Shown: positions 1 through 8,264 of the stretch, piece by piece
How positions within the stretch are numbered: the stretch's first letter is position 1
Layout of the letters: the number at the start of each line of letters is the position of its first letter
Assembly: GCA_002869365.1 (NCBI GenBank)
Contig: PKTA01000053.1
Span: 1-55,896, forward strand
From: Marinilabiliales bacterium
GTDB taxonomy: Bacteria > Bacteroidota > Bacteroidia > Bacteroidales > F082
Direction of reading: 5' to 3'
DNA length: 55,896 nucleotides
Translations under genes and position numbers: made by a program
Notes under the pieces: model-generated
Database searches by the model: none
Seen by the model: only the letters and a program-made list of their open reading frames with translations
Told to the model about the DNA's origin: nothing

Positions 1-569
1 ACACCATCGGCACCAAGTGCCAGGGCTGCATAAATAGCGTTGCCAGAAGCAATTCCTCCTGCAGCAATTATCGGAATATCAACCACTTGCCTTAGCATTG
101 GAATTAAAACCATGGTTGTTGTTTCTTCAATACCATTATGACCACCTGCTTCAAAACCTTCTGCAACTATAGCATCAACTCCGGCTGCTTGTGCTTTTAA
201 AGCAAATTTTTTATTGGCCACAACATGAACTACTGTTATTCCTTTCTCTTTTAAAAGAGAAGTATATTTCGCCGGATTACCGGCAGAAGTGAATACAATT
301 TTAACTCCATGTTTTATAATAATCTCTATTATTTCGTCTGTTTGAGGATATAACAGAGGTACATTAACTCCGAAAGATTTTTGGGTAGCAGTTTTACATT
401 TTATCAAATGCTCTTCGAAAACCTCGGGGTACATACTTCCACTTCCTATTAAACCTAAACCACCGGCATTGCTAACGGCAGAAGCAAGTTTCCATCCACT
501 ACACCAAATCATTCCTCCCTGAATTATGGGATATTTTATTTGAAATAGTTTCGTGATGTTATTCATCAT
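1..569 (-). CDS. Nitronate monooxygenase / 2-nitropropane dioxygenase family protein (partial)
   Basis: FMN-dependent TIM-barrel enzyme of the NMO/FabK family; the exact substrate (nitronates, or an enoyl-ACP reductase role) cannot be told from this fragment. About 189 residues are present and the C-terminus lies beyond the left edge. Translation of the minus strand gives the family's N-terminal FMN motif (PIIQGGMIWCSG), an internal segment (EGFEAGGHNG) that is the classical NMO phosphate/FMN loop, and IIAAGGIASG followed by ALALGADG near the cut. Two adjacent ATG codons (569 and 566) are possible starts. It lies 27 bases after the stop of elbB on the same strand, so the two are probably co-transcribed. 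The family call is secure; the substrate is not. Confidence 0.85.
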   Translation of the reverse strand, partial: MMNNITKLFQIKYPIIQGGMIWCSGWKLASAVSNAGGLGLIGSGSMYPEVFEEHLIKCKTATQKSFGVNVPLLYPQTDEIIEIIIKHGVKIVFTSAGNPAKYTSLLKEKGITVVHVVANKKFALKAQAAGVDAIVAEGFEAGGHNGIEETTTMVLIPMLRQVVDIPIIAAGGIASGNAIYAALALGADG

Positions 570-596
570 ATTTTTTATGATTTAAAGGAAAATAAT

Positions 597-1247
597 CTAA
601 TCCATCCATTTCAGCATTGCATCAACTATATTATTTGCACCATCATCAATATCTGTGATTTTGGCATCGAGCATATAGCAGGGAGTTGTAAAAACAATAT
701 TATCTTCATCAAAAACCACATCTCCGTGATCGGTTTCAATATGAGTTGCGCCAAAAGCCTCCACAACATCTGCCGTTGCTTTTTCATTTCCAATGGTTAC
801 ATTTACATCGCCCAGAATTTTAGCAATTAATGTTGGAGCAATACATAATGCACCTATTGGTTTCTTTTGTTTATGAACCTGTTTAACAACATCTACAACT
901 TCTTCATTTATAGTGGCATTGGCACCTTCAAATGCAACATTCGATAAGTTTTTAGCAGCACCAAAACCGCCCGGAAAAAGTAAAGCATCAAAATTGTCAG
1001 CCTTAAATTCTTTAAGATCTTTTATATCCCCTCTGGCAATTCTTGCCGACTCAACCAATACATTTCTGGTTTCATTCATTTCTTCACCATTAAGGTGATT
1101 TATTACGTGATGTTGATTTATGTTTGGTGCAAAACATTGATAATCGCCACCCATTCGTTGGATAGCAAGCATACTTAAAGTGGCCTCATGAATTTCTGCC
1201 CCATCGTAAACACCACATCCTGAAAGTACTACTGCAAATTTTTTCAT
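597..1247 (-). CDS. elbB: ElbB-type DJ-1/PfpI superfamily glyoxalase
   Basis: A 216-residue cytoplasmic protein of the class I glutamine amidotransferase-like fold, closest by eye to ElbB (SCRP-27A), for which glyoxalase activity and a link to isoprenoid synthesis in E. coli have been reported. The N-terminal FAVVLSGCGVYDGAEIHEA segment is diagnostic. The nucleophile elbow is at Cys135 (GALCIAP), preceded by the FPGGFGAAKNLS acid/oxyanion segment around residues 91-102. Length equals that of ElbB (about 217). It is first of a probable two-gene unit with the monooxygenase downstream. No SD sequence is visible, which is normal for this phylum. Confidence 0.9.
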   Translation of the reverse strand: MKKFAVVLSGCGVYDGAEIHEATLSMLAIQRMGGDYQCFAPNINQHHVINHLNGEEMNETRNVLVESARIARGDIKDLKEFKADNFDALLFPGGFGAAKNLSNVAFEGANATINEEVVDVVKQVHKQKKPIGALCIAPTLIAKILGDVNVTIGNEKATADVVEAFGATHIETDHGDVVFDEDNIVFTTPCYMLDAKITDIDDGANNIVDAMLKWMD

Positions 1248-1311
1248 TATAAAACAATTTTAATTTTGTCCACAATTTACAAAATTCTCAGACTACATAA
1301 AATAAAAGCAC

Positions 1312-1348
1312 AAAAAAATGGGGCAGCCAAAAGTTGACTAACCCCATT
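1312..1348 (-). terminator. Rho-independent terminator of the sigma-factor operon
   Basis: Read on the minus strand, AATGGGG (1348-1342) pairs with CCCCATT (1323-1317), with a weaker inner stem containing one G-T pair, followed by a run of T. It lies 26 bases after the stop codon of the last gene of the envelope operon (1375). Confidence 0.65.
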
Positions 1349-1374
1349 ATTTGCGTAAACTTACCAATTATCTT

Positions 1375-2046
1375 TTAGAACCAGCCAAATTTGAAACTCA
1401 AATTAAAATTAAATCCGTCTAGGGCATTGGTTGGAACATCTTTCATAATCAAGTCGTTATTATCGTAGTATTTATACTCCAGCAAAACACCATTGGTAAG
1501 GCGATAAGATCCTCCTATGGCAATTCTCATAAACTTAACTACATTAAATTCTACTTCTAGACCCGGTTCTAACACCAAAAATACATCTGTATCATAGTAA
1601 TTATCATTATAATAATTGTTATCCCACACATTACCATATTTGGCGGCTAGGCCTCCAACACCAAATATAACTGGGAAAGAAACGTGAACAGGTGATTTTG
1701 GAGCAATTATGGGTTCAATAAATAGACCTCCGTATCCACCGGCTAAGTAATAATTTCCAACTTCAGTGGTTTTCTTAAGATTATTAAAAAAACCTTTTCC
1801 TGTGATACCAATTGCTAAGTGATGGTTTAAAACCCATGCGGCACGACCGCCAATTTGAAGACCATCTTTTCCGTCAATTTGAGTATAACCTATGGTAATT
1901 GCACCATATGCTCCATGAGAAATAGAATTATTGTTCTTCTCTTTATTAAAAATTGTTTTGAATTCGTTTTTATTTTCCTGCGCATTAGTTGTATTTACAA
2001 CTGCCAGGATTAAAATTAATACGGGTACTATAAATTTAAATTTCAT
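1375..2046 (-). CDS. Exported outer-membrane beta-barrel protein, uncharacterised
   Basis: A 223-residue protein with a clear signal peptide (residues 1-22, ending TTNA|QE), then alternating hydrophobic/aromatic strands typical of small porin-like barrels (for example GGRAAWVLNHHLAIGI and GGSYRLTNGVLLEY), and a C-terminal aromatic residue (FKFGWF), a common outer-membrane assembly signal. A Tyr/Asn/Asp-rich stretch around residues 140-155 (DNNYYNDNYYD) would be an extracellular loop. I cannot assign a function. It is the last gene of a six-gene minus-strand unit driven by an ECF sigma factor gene; the gap to the gene upstream is only 8 bases, so translation is probably coupled. Confidence 0.75.
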   Translation of the reverse strand: MKFKFIVPVLILILAVVNTTNAQENKNEFKTIFNKEKNNNSISHGAYGAITIGYTQIDGKDGLQIGGRAAWVLNHHLAIGITGKGFFNNLKKTTEVGNYYLAGGYGGLFIEPIIAPKSPVHVSFPVIFGVGGLAAKYGNVWDNNYYNDNYYDTDVFLVLEPGLEVEFNVVKFMRIAIGGSYRLTNGVLLEYKYYDNNDLIMKDVPTNALDGFNFNLSFKFGWF

Positions 2047-2054
2047 GATTATAA

Positions 2055-2579
2055 TTATTTTAATTGTCGAAATGTATATTTTATACTAAAAGCAAAATCA
2101 TAAAAGTTTGCTTTGAATTTGTAAAATGATTGTAATTCAATAAATGGTTTAAAATCTACTGAAAAAGTAAGAGGAACTTTTACAAGGGTATATTCGGCAC
2201 CAAAAATACCATCCAGACCAATTACCGGTCCTACTACTCTTTCTTCATAATAATAAACTCCTGAAGGACCATTATAAGATCTAAACCGGTCAACACCGTT
2301 AACAAATCCCAGATGGGCACCACCACCAAAATATAATTGTAAATCGTGGATTCCATCTACTATAAGAGGTTTTTGTCTTTCAATTAATCCATAAACCTGT
2401 AGTCCTCCTTTTCTAAATCCCAGCATCCCTTCAAGAGCTATCTTTCTATCTTTAATTATCTTTCCGCTTATGCCCGATGTATATCCCATTCTAATTCCCA
2501 AACGCTTCTCATACATTTGTCCGAACATGCTCACGGAAAATAAAATCAACAGTAGTGTTATAGTAGTTTTACGCATCAT
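2055..2579 (-). CDS. Exported beta-barrel-like protein, uncharacterised
   Basis: 174 residues with a signal peptide (residues 1-20, SVSMFG|Q) and then Gly/aromatic-rich amphipathic strands (IRMGYTSGISGKI, LYFGGGAHLGF, GLDGIFGAEYTLV) ending in a final strand FAFSIKYTF. This matches a small eight-strand outer-membrane barrel (OmpW/OmpX size class), but no family signature is recognised. It follows the GIN lipoprotein gene by 4 bases and precedes another barrel gene by 8 bases. The two barrels look similar in layout, though not in sequence. Function unknown; membership of the sigma/anti-sigma operon suggests an envelope-stress or surface-remodelling role. Confidence 0.7.
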   Translation of the reverse strand: MMRKTTITLLLILFSVSMFGQMYEKRLGIRMGYTSGISGKIIKDRKIALEGMLGFRKGGLQVYGLIERQKPLIVDGIHDLQLYFGGGAHLGFVNGVDRFRSYNGPSGVYYYEERVVGPVIGLDGIFGAEYTLVKVPLTFSVDFKPFIELQSFYKFKANFYDFAFSIKYTFRQLK

Positions 2580-2583
2580 TATT

Positions 2584-3354
2584 TTACTCTTTAATTACTG
2601 AACCTGAACCTGTTATGCTAACGTCTATACTTGGATCTCCAATATAAAATACAGATCCACTACCACTTATTTTGGCTGTTAGAAAGTCGGCAACATTTAC
2701 ATACATATTGCCTGATCCACTAATTTTTGCATCCAGTTTATCCTGATAGAATTCAAAGGAATTAATATTTCCTGAACCGCTTATGTTAAAATTTCCTTCA
2801 GGAGAATATCCTGCAACATACATATCACCGGAACCACTTATTTTGCAATATGTCATCTGCGATTCTACATCTAAAATCATATTTCCCGAACCGCTAATAT
2901 CAAGATCTGCCAAAGCGCCATAAAGGCTTGCTTCAATACTTCCTGAACCGCTTATCGTTGCTCCTACATTATCTCCATAAACTGAGTCGCAAACAATAGT
3001 ACCTGAACCACTAAGTTCTATGTACTTTACATCGGGAGTTTTTATATATATATTTATTGGCATTCCGGGTCTTAAATTTTCTCTGCTATCAATCCTTAGG
3101 GTGTTACCATTAACTATAGTCCTTATATAAGGTATAAGATTAGTTTCGGCTTCCACTATTGCCTGATATATTGTATCATAAGTAATGTAAACATTGAACT
3201 GACCTTCATTGTTTATCTGGTCAAAATTTACTAAACTTCTTTCCTCAGTAAGCACATGACCATTTCCATTTATTGAGTTTAATTTGCTGCACGAATAGTA
3301 TGTAGTTGACAGCAACATAATGAAAACAACTATTATTATATTTCTAAATTTCAT
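2584..3354 (-). CDS. GIN-domain (DUF2807) surface lipoprotein
   Basis: 256 residues. The signal peptide ends in a lipobox-like YYSC with the lipidated cysteine at about residue 22, so the protein is predicted to be an outer-membrane or surface lipoprotein. The body is a head-GIN / DUF2807 domain. From about residue 113 to the C-terminus it carries seven SGSG motifs plus one TGSG, one every 18-20 residues (LSGSGTIV, ISGSGSIE, ISGSGNMI and so on). This is the turn pattern of a right-handed parallel beta-helix. The family is annotated as putative auto-transporter adhesin head domains in Bacteroidota, but its molecular function is not established. It sits 114 bases after the DUF4097-type gene in the same operon. 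Confidence 0.85.
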   Translation of the reverse strand: MKFRNIIIVVFIMLLSTTYYSCSKLNSINGNGHVLTEERSLVNFDQINNEGQFNVYITYDTIYQAIVEAETNLIPYIRTIVNGNTLRIDSRENLRPGMPINIYIKTPDVKYIELSGSGTIVCDSVYGDNVGATISGSGSIEASLYGALADLDISGSGNMILDVESQMTYCKISGSGDMYVAGYSPEGNFNISGSGNINSFEFYQDKLDAKISGSGNMYVNVADFLTAKISGSGSVFYIGDPSIDVSITGSGSVIKE

Positions 3355-3468
3355 ATTCTTAATTTTTATTTGATTCTAATTTTTCAATTTATGGTTGCGC
3401 GCATTATTAGAAATTTCTTCTATTATTTATATTGACAAATTAATTTATTTTAAGTTACAATTTTCGGT

Positions 3469-4575
3469 TTATTTATTGTTAATTTTTAAACTTCCCGAAA
3501 GTATTTTAGCCTTGAAATCTATTGTTGACAGGCCTTTTACTCCTAACAAACCTGTTGTTTGAACAAGTCTTTTATCATCTTCAACAGCCACACTTTTCTT
3601 ATTTTTCAATTCATCATCATAAAATAATCCAGCATTTTCATTGTAAGTAATATCGAGTTTAAAACTTTGTGATTCCTTTTTGGTAATAACAAAATCGGTA
3701 CTTTCTGATGTAATTGAAATTCCATTTTCCATATTACCCAGATTGTGAAGTTCAAAATCGCCATAGTTTGTTGAAATATCTAAACTTCGGTTCAGATTGT
3801 CGATACTAACAAAACTAAACATAAGTTTACCTCCTATTTTATTTCCTTCACCCAAATAAAGGTGATCTCTGTTGGACTCAATATCAAGGAAATTAAACTT
3901 TTTGATATAAACTTTAGAGGACTTACTATCTATATTAATATTTGTACATTCATCAATATGCACTTCTGAAAAATAGCCAATGTTTAGCATGCCATGATCG
4001 AAATAATTGATGTTAGCATTGGCAAAACTTAGTTTAATATTGTTTTCTCCTGATAAGTTATGAGTATTTAAATCGCCGTTTGACAGGTTGATATTTAAAT
4101 TCCCTTTATGGTCTGAAATAAAGATATTTCCGAATTTGTTTTCTAGTTCTACTTTCATGCCTATGGGCAGATATATTTTATAATCGATTTGCGATTTTGT
4201 TCCGCTTGAAAAAACTGTATTTGCAAGATCTTTAACATCCGACCAGAAGGAATCGCCGCCATCGAAGGTAGTTTTAGCAATAATATAATGCCTGGTTGCA
4301 TTAAACTCAAAATCAATAAAGTCGAATGTATTGTTTAATTTCGATTCTTTTGTAGAAATAACCTTTAAACTTACATCTATCTTAACGGTGTCTTTCTCCC
4401 ATGCAATTAGCTGGATATCGCCATATTTGTTGAATACTTGCAATTCCGTATCGCTGCCTGCAAAGAACGATTTACTCACACTCCTGCTTTTTTCAAATGT
4501 TTGCGCACCTAGATTAAACTGCAAAAGCAGTAAGGCAAAACATATGACCTTATAATGTATGATGAATCTCTTCAT
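3469..4575 (-). CDS. Exported DUF4097-like adhesin-type beta-helix protein
   Basis: 368 residues with a signal peptide (residues 1-24, FNLGAQ). The segment after it (VFNKYGDIQLIAWEKDTVKI) is characteristic of the DUF4097/putative adhesin family found beside ECF sigma and anti-sigma genes in Bacteroidota. The rest is a succession of short beta strands with Asn turns (for example FGNIFISDHKGNLNINLSNGDLN), compatible with a beta-helix. The start overlaps the end of the anti-sigma gene by 26 bases, indicating tight translational coupling. Predicted location is periplasm or outer-membrane surface. By position it could be the output or the sensor of the sigma system; the sequence does not decide. 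Confidence 0.8.
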   Translation of the reverse strand: MKRFIIHYKVICFALLLLQFNLGAQTFEKSRSVSKSFFAGSDTELQVFNKYGDIQLIAWEKDTVKIDVSLKVISTKESKLNNTFDFIDFEFNATRHYIIAKTTFDGGDSFWSDVKDLANTVFSSGTKSQIDYKIYLPIGMKVELENKFGNIFISDHKGNLNINLSNGDLNTHNLSGENNIKLSFANANINYFDHGMLNIGYFSEVHIDECTNINIDSKSSKVYIKKFNFLDIESNRDHLYLGEGNKIGGKLMFSFVSIDNLNRSLDISTNYGDFELHNLGNMENGISITSESTDFVITKKESQSFKLDITYNENAGLFYDDELKNKKSVAVEDDKRLVQTTGLLGVKGLSTIDFKAKILSGSLKINNK

Positions 4576-5113
4576 GATTATTATTTTTTCTGTTTTTTAA
4601 TTTGATTTGTTGAAGCATTTCTTCAAGAATTTCAAGTTTTATTCTATAGTTCTGTATCATTGCTTCAATAACTTCATCATTATTCGCCTGATCTCCCAAA
4701 TCTTCTTTTAAACCTCTAAACAATTCATCAAGATTAGAAAGTTCGGCATTAATACTTTTTTGTAATTCCGGAGTATTACTTGTAAGTTGAAATAATTCTT
4801 GTTTTTTATATTGAATTTCCGAAGAATAATACATTTTAGCTTCAACAAATGTTTTGAAGGATTCGCTTTGTGGTAATTCGGAAACTTGTTGATTATTTGT
4901 TTTCTTATTCATCATATCATGGAAAAAATATGAAGAAACAAATATGATTACAACAGCTGCAACCCTGAGCAGAACTCTGGTAATTGAAAACTCTTTCCTT
5001 TTAACGGGAGGCAAATCGCCTTCTATTTTCGACCACAAATTTTCTGATGGCTTCAAATCATCAAAATCATTTCGGTTTTCCTGTATAAATTGTTCCAGTT
5101 TATCAGATTTCAT
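4550..5113 (-). CDS. Membrane-anchored anti-sigma factor-like protein
   Basis: 187 residues. The N-terminal 45 residues are cytoplasmic and acidic and contain the short LKPSENLWSKIEGDLP segment often seen at the start of Bacteroidota anti-sigma proteins. One transmembrane helix follows (about residues 48-66, VLLRVAAVVIIFVSSYFF). The remaining 120 residues are a charged helical periplasmic part with probable coiled coil (residues 95-175). No zinc-binding HxxxCxxC motif is present. The start overlaps the sigma gene's stop by 11 bases and its own end overlaps the next gene by 26 bases. Role as anti-sigma factor is inferred from topology and gene order; sequence identity to known anti-sigma domains is weak. 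Confidence 0.75.
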   Translation of the reverse strand: MKSDKLEQFIQENRNDFDDLKPSENLWSKIEGDLPPVKRKEFSITRVLLRVAAVVIIFVSSYFFHDMMNKKTNNQQVSELPQSESFKTFVEAKMYYSSEIQYKKQELFQLTSNTPELQKSINAELSNLDELFRGLKEDLGDQANNDEVIEAMIQNYRIKLEILEEMLQQIKLKNRKNNNHEEIHHTL

Positions 5114-5657
5114 AAACGCTATCTTTTAAAATTTCCTTAATTCTCCTTTTTGCTCTCATATATTGAGATTTTGAATTAGATTCACTAACCCCTAGTATTT
5201 GCGATATTTCTTTATGATCGTAACCTTCCAATAAATAGAGTTGAAAAATTACTTTACTACCATTAGGAAGTTCATTCATGGCTTTTTTAATTTTGTCGAC
5301 AGATAATCCTGGTAGTTCATCATCTTTATCTTCTTTTTCACCAAACTTTCCTATGTCGTCACAAAATTCCAGTTCGGCTTTTCTTCTTTTTATTTCATTA
5401 ATGCATTTGTTTACTACTATTCTTTTAATCCATGCTCCAAAACTGGATTCAAAACGAAATGTATGCATCTTCAAAAAAGCCTCTGTAAATGCTTCCTGCA
5501 ATAAATCTTCGGCCTCTTCCCTGCTACTCATCATGCGGTAACAAATATTAAACATTGCTCCTGAGTACAATTCATAGAGTTTGTATTGGGATTTGCGGTT
5601 TCCCTTTACACTTTCCACAACTAAGTCTCTATGTATATCGTATTGATTTATCGCCAC
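5103..5657 (-). CDS. ECF-type RNA polymerase sigma-70 factor
   Basis: About 184 residues. Region 2 is recognisable (YSGAMFNICYRMM, then EEAEDLLQEAFTEAF, the sigma-70 region 2.2-2.3 core) and region 4 has the helix-turn-helix (LPNGSKVIFQLYLLEG, then HKEISQILGVSES). Region 3 is absent, as in extracytoplasmic-function sigma factors. The frame is open further upstream to a TTG at 5708, but the GTG at 5657 (VAINQYDIHRDLV) gives the length usual for the family and is preferred here. It is the first gene of a six-gene operon and directly overlaps its presumed anti-sigma gene, so autoregulation is likely. Confidence 0.9.
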   Translation of the reverse strand: MAINQYDIHRDLVVESVKGNRKSQYKLYELYSGAMFNICYRMMSSREEAEDLLQEAFTEAFLKMHTFRFESSFGAWIKRIVVNKCINEIKRRKAELEFCDDIGKFGEKEDKDDELPGLSVDKIKKAMNELPNGSKVIFQLYLLEGYDHKEISQILGVSESNSKSQYMRAKRRIKEILKDSVYEI

Positions 5658-5828
5658 GTTTAAGCTTTCTTGCAATATAATGACAAAACAATTACTAAAG
5701 GGTCGCAATCAGTAAAATAATTTTTTACTTTGAGAATACTGATACCAGTTTTGCAGACATTATTAATAATAAACATAACAACAATATTTCATTTTTGCTA
5801 TTTTTATATCTTTACAAAAAAGCGCAAT

Positions 5829-6230
5829 ATGCAGCAAATTATATCTATATCAACCAATTGCAGAGAGGGCTTATTTGATATAACTACGGAGGTTGAAAAA
5901 GTTTTAAGTAGTAATAATATTAAAACCGGACTTATAAATGTTTATGCCCAGGGTGCTACAGCAGCTATTATGATACAGGAAAATTGGGATGATTCGGTAC
6001 AAACTGATGTTGTTAATCTTTTAAGAAAATTAATCCCGGAAGGTGTTTGGCTTCACGACAGGCAGGATGGAAATGGAGATTCGCATTTGAAGGCCGGAAT
6101 TATTGGTCCATCAGAAACTATCCCGATTATTAATGGAAAACTTGGTTTATCCACCTGGCAAAATATTTTCTTTTGTGAGTTTGATGGTCCGCGTAATAAT
6201 AGGAATATTATTGTAAGTATTATAGGTTGA
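5829..6230 (+). CDS. yjbQ: YjbQ family (UPF0047) secondary thiamine-phosphate synthase-like enzyme
   Basis: 133 residues from the ATG at 5829. The frame is open from a TTG at 5730, but that extension is hydrophobic and not family-like. The C-terminal block contains the conserved HxxxxxNGDSHLKA segment and GTWQxIFxxEFDGPR-like motif (LSTWQNIFFCEFDGPRNN), hallmarks of the UPF0047 fold, a small trimeric metal-binding enzyme. A weak thiamine-phosphate synthase activity has been reported for E. coli YjbQ; the physiological role is unclear. It is transcribed divergently from the ECF operon. A TATCTTTA sequence (5807-5814) just upstream resembles the phylum's -7 promoter box. Confidence 0.85.
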   Translation: MQQIISISTNCREGLFDITTEVEKVLSSNNIKTGLINVYAQGATAAIMIQENWDDSVQTDVVNLLRKLIPEGVWLHDRQDGNGDSHLKAGIIGPSETIPIINGKLGLSTWQNIFFCEFDGPRNNRNIIVSIIG

Positions 6231-6342
6231 AACCATGATTTCATTTTTATCTAATAAATTTCGATATATTTTATTTGCAACTTTGCATTAAGAGGAGATG
6301 TCAGGATTTAAAAAAGAAATATTTTTAAACTAAAATTATATT

Positions 6343-8190
6343 ATGAAAAAAAATTACATTTTAATTTTGATGGTAATGTTTGTAACATTTTCTTTAAATG
6401 CACAGCAAACAATTTTTACCGACAATTTTGACTCCTATGTTACAGGACAGGGAGTGGCTCTACAGGCTGGCGACCCATGGACCACATGGAGTGAGTTACC
6501 AGGTGGGGCAGAAGATCCTTTAGTGTCTGATATACAATCTAACAGTCCTTCAAATAGTGTTTATGTAAGTAGTGGCAACGATTGTGTTTTATTACTTGGA
6601 GACAGCACTTCCGGAAGATATAAATTCAGTTTCTATATTTATGTGGAAAGTGGAAACCTTGGGTATTATAACTTGCTTTCCAATTTCGATGGTGCAGACA
6701 GTGAATGGGGAATGCAAGCATTTTTTGATGACGGTGGTCAAGGTAGTATTGATGCCGGTGGTAATGGAACAGGCACTTTTTCTTATTCATATGATAGTTG
6801 GTTCTTAATAGAAAACTTTGTGGACCTCGACAATGACTGGGCCGAAGTATTTATTGATGGAAACTATATTGTGGGATGGCAATGGTCACTTGGTTCTTTT
6901 GGTGGAGGATCAGAGATGAAAGTAAGTGCTTCCAACTTTTATGGCTGGGATGGCAGCAAAAGTATTAATGGTACGCCAGGTTTTTATTTTGACGATCTAG
7001 ATTATTCATTAATGCCAATAGGTGAATCACCCCAAAATTTAGAATCTACTGTTGATGGTGTTGACGTAAGCCTCAGCTGGGAAGCGCCTGCAAGTGATAG
7101 CCCCTTTACTTATTATGTGTTTAGAGGAAATGAACTTGTTGCAATAACTCCTGATCTTTATTTTGATGAGAGCCTTGATTATCCTGGTACTTACACTTAT
7201 AAAGTTAAAGCCTTTTACCTTGATATGGGACTTTCTAATCCAAGCAATTCTTCAGTTGTTATGATAGAAGGCGGTTTAGAGAGGGAAAATATATTACTGG
7301 AAATTGGCACCGGCACTTGGTGTACATATTGCCCCGGTGCAGCAATGGGAGCCGATGATTTAATTGAAGAAGACTATGATGTTGCTGTTATTGAATATCA
7401 TTATGGTGATAGTTATGAAACAACTCAATCATTAGCCAGAAATAATTATTATTCGATTACCGGGTATCCCACTTCAGTATTTGATGGCATAAGTAGTCAC
7501 GAAGGCGGATCGCATAGTGAGAGTCTATTCCCAACCTATGTTACATATTACGAAAACCGTATTAACGATCAGTCGATATTCGGTTTGGATATGGATGTTG
7601 TTTTAACAACAAGCAATACATTTGAGGTAACTTTAAACACTGAACAATTATGGGACTATACTGCCGGTGATTTACGTTTACATCTTGTTTTAACAGAATC
7701 ACATATTCCGGAAAACTGGCAAGGACAAACAGAGGTTAGTTTTGTATTTCGTGAAATGTATCCCGGTTCCGATGGAACAGAATTAACTCTTGAAAATAAT
7801 GGAGACACTCAGGAAGAGACTTTTACTGTGGAGGTATCAAATAGTTTTGATGTTATGGAATGTGAACTAGTTGCATTTATTCAGGATAACTCAACCAAAG
7901 AGGTGATGAATAGTGTAAAGGTTAGTTTGGGACAAATAGTTGGTGTTGAAGAACAAGGAGAATCTTATACTAAAATATTTCCTAATCCCACAAATGGAAG
8001 TGTAAGTATTGAATCTGCCAGTCATATTAAAAATATTAGTATTTATAATTTGAGTGGTCAGAAAGTTTCTGAGTTCGCGATGGATCAACAATCAGTAAAA
8101 CTAAATCTGGAATCCTTAAATAAAGGTATTTATATGATGGAGATAATTACTGAACACGGGAAAAGAATAGAGAAATTAAATATTAATTAG
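6343..8190 (+). CDS. Secreted T9SS cargo: lectin-like domain, Fn3, Omp28-type thioredoxin fold
   Basis: 615 residues. Signal peptide 1-20 (FSLNAQ). Residues about 25-220 form a Gly/Trp-rich concanavalin-like beta sandwich. Residues about 225-320 resemble a fibronectin type III domain (VDVSLSWEAP, GTYTYKVKAF). From about residue 325 comes an Omp28-related thioredoxin-like domain with GTWCTYCPGAA (CxxC) and the cis-Pro strand equivalent (ITGYPTSVFDG). The last 75 residues are a type A T9SS sorting domain (KIFPNPTNGSVSI, then IYNLSGQKV, KGIYMMEI). The protein should therefore be exported and surface-attached or released. The substrate of the thioredoxin-like domain is unknown. It is monocistronic and ends at a strong bidirectional terminator. 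Confidence 0.85.
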   Translation: MKKNYILILMVMFVTFSLNAQQTIFTDNFDSYVTGQGVALQAGDPWTTWSELPGGAEDPLVSDIQSNSPSNSVYVSSGNDCVLLLGDSTSGRYKFSFYIYVESGNLGYYNLLSNFDGADSEWGMQAFFDDGGQGSIDAGGNGTGTFSYSYDSWFLIENFVDLDNDWAEVFIDGNYIVGWQWSLGSFGGGSEMKVSASNFYGWDGSKSINGTPGFYFDDLDYSLMPIGESPQNLESTVDGVDVSLSWEAPASDSPFTYYVFRGNELVAITPDLYFDESLDYPGTYTYKVKAFYLDMGLSNPSNSSVVMIEGGLERENILLEIGTGTWCTYCPGAAMGADDLIEEDYDVAVIEYHYGDSYETTQSLARNNYYSITGYPTSVFDGISSHEGGSHSESLFPTYVTYYENRINDQSIFGLDMDVVLTTSNTFEVTLNTEQLWDYTAGDLRLHLVLTESHIPENWQGQTEVSFVFREMYPGSDGTELTLENNGDTQEETFTVEVSNSFDVMECELVAFIQDNSTKEVMNSVKVSLGQIVGVEEQGESYTKIFPNPTNGSVSIESASHIKNISIYNLSGQKVSEFAMDQQSVKLNLESLNKGIYMMEIITEHGKRIEKLNIN

Positions 8191-8205
8191 TATTTTTATT
8201 AATCG

Positions 8206-8244
8206 AAAAAGCCCTTCTTGCCAGTGACAAGAAGGGCTTTTTTT
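8206..8244. terminator. Bidirectional rho-independent terminator
   Basis: A 10-bp perfect stem (GCCCTTCTTG at 8211-8220 with CAAGAAGGGC at 8228-8237) is flanked by A-run on the left and T-run on the right. It can stop both the secreted-protein gene (+) and the thiolase operon (-), which converge here. Confidence 0.9.
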
Positions 8245-8264
8245 ATGTATATAATTAATTAAAC

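Noticed and set aside
1..569. Enoyl-ACP reductase FabK
   Set aside because: The fragment is equally compatible with nitronate monooxygenase, and no fatty-acid synthesis genes are adjacent; the broader family name is kept.
5829..6230. Member of the sigma-factor operon
   Set aside because: It is on the opposite strand and divergent from the sigma gene.
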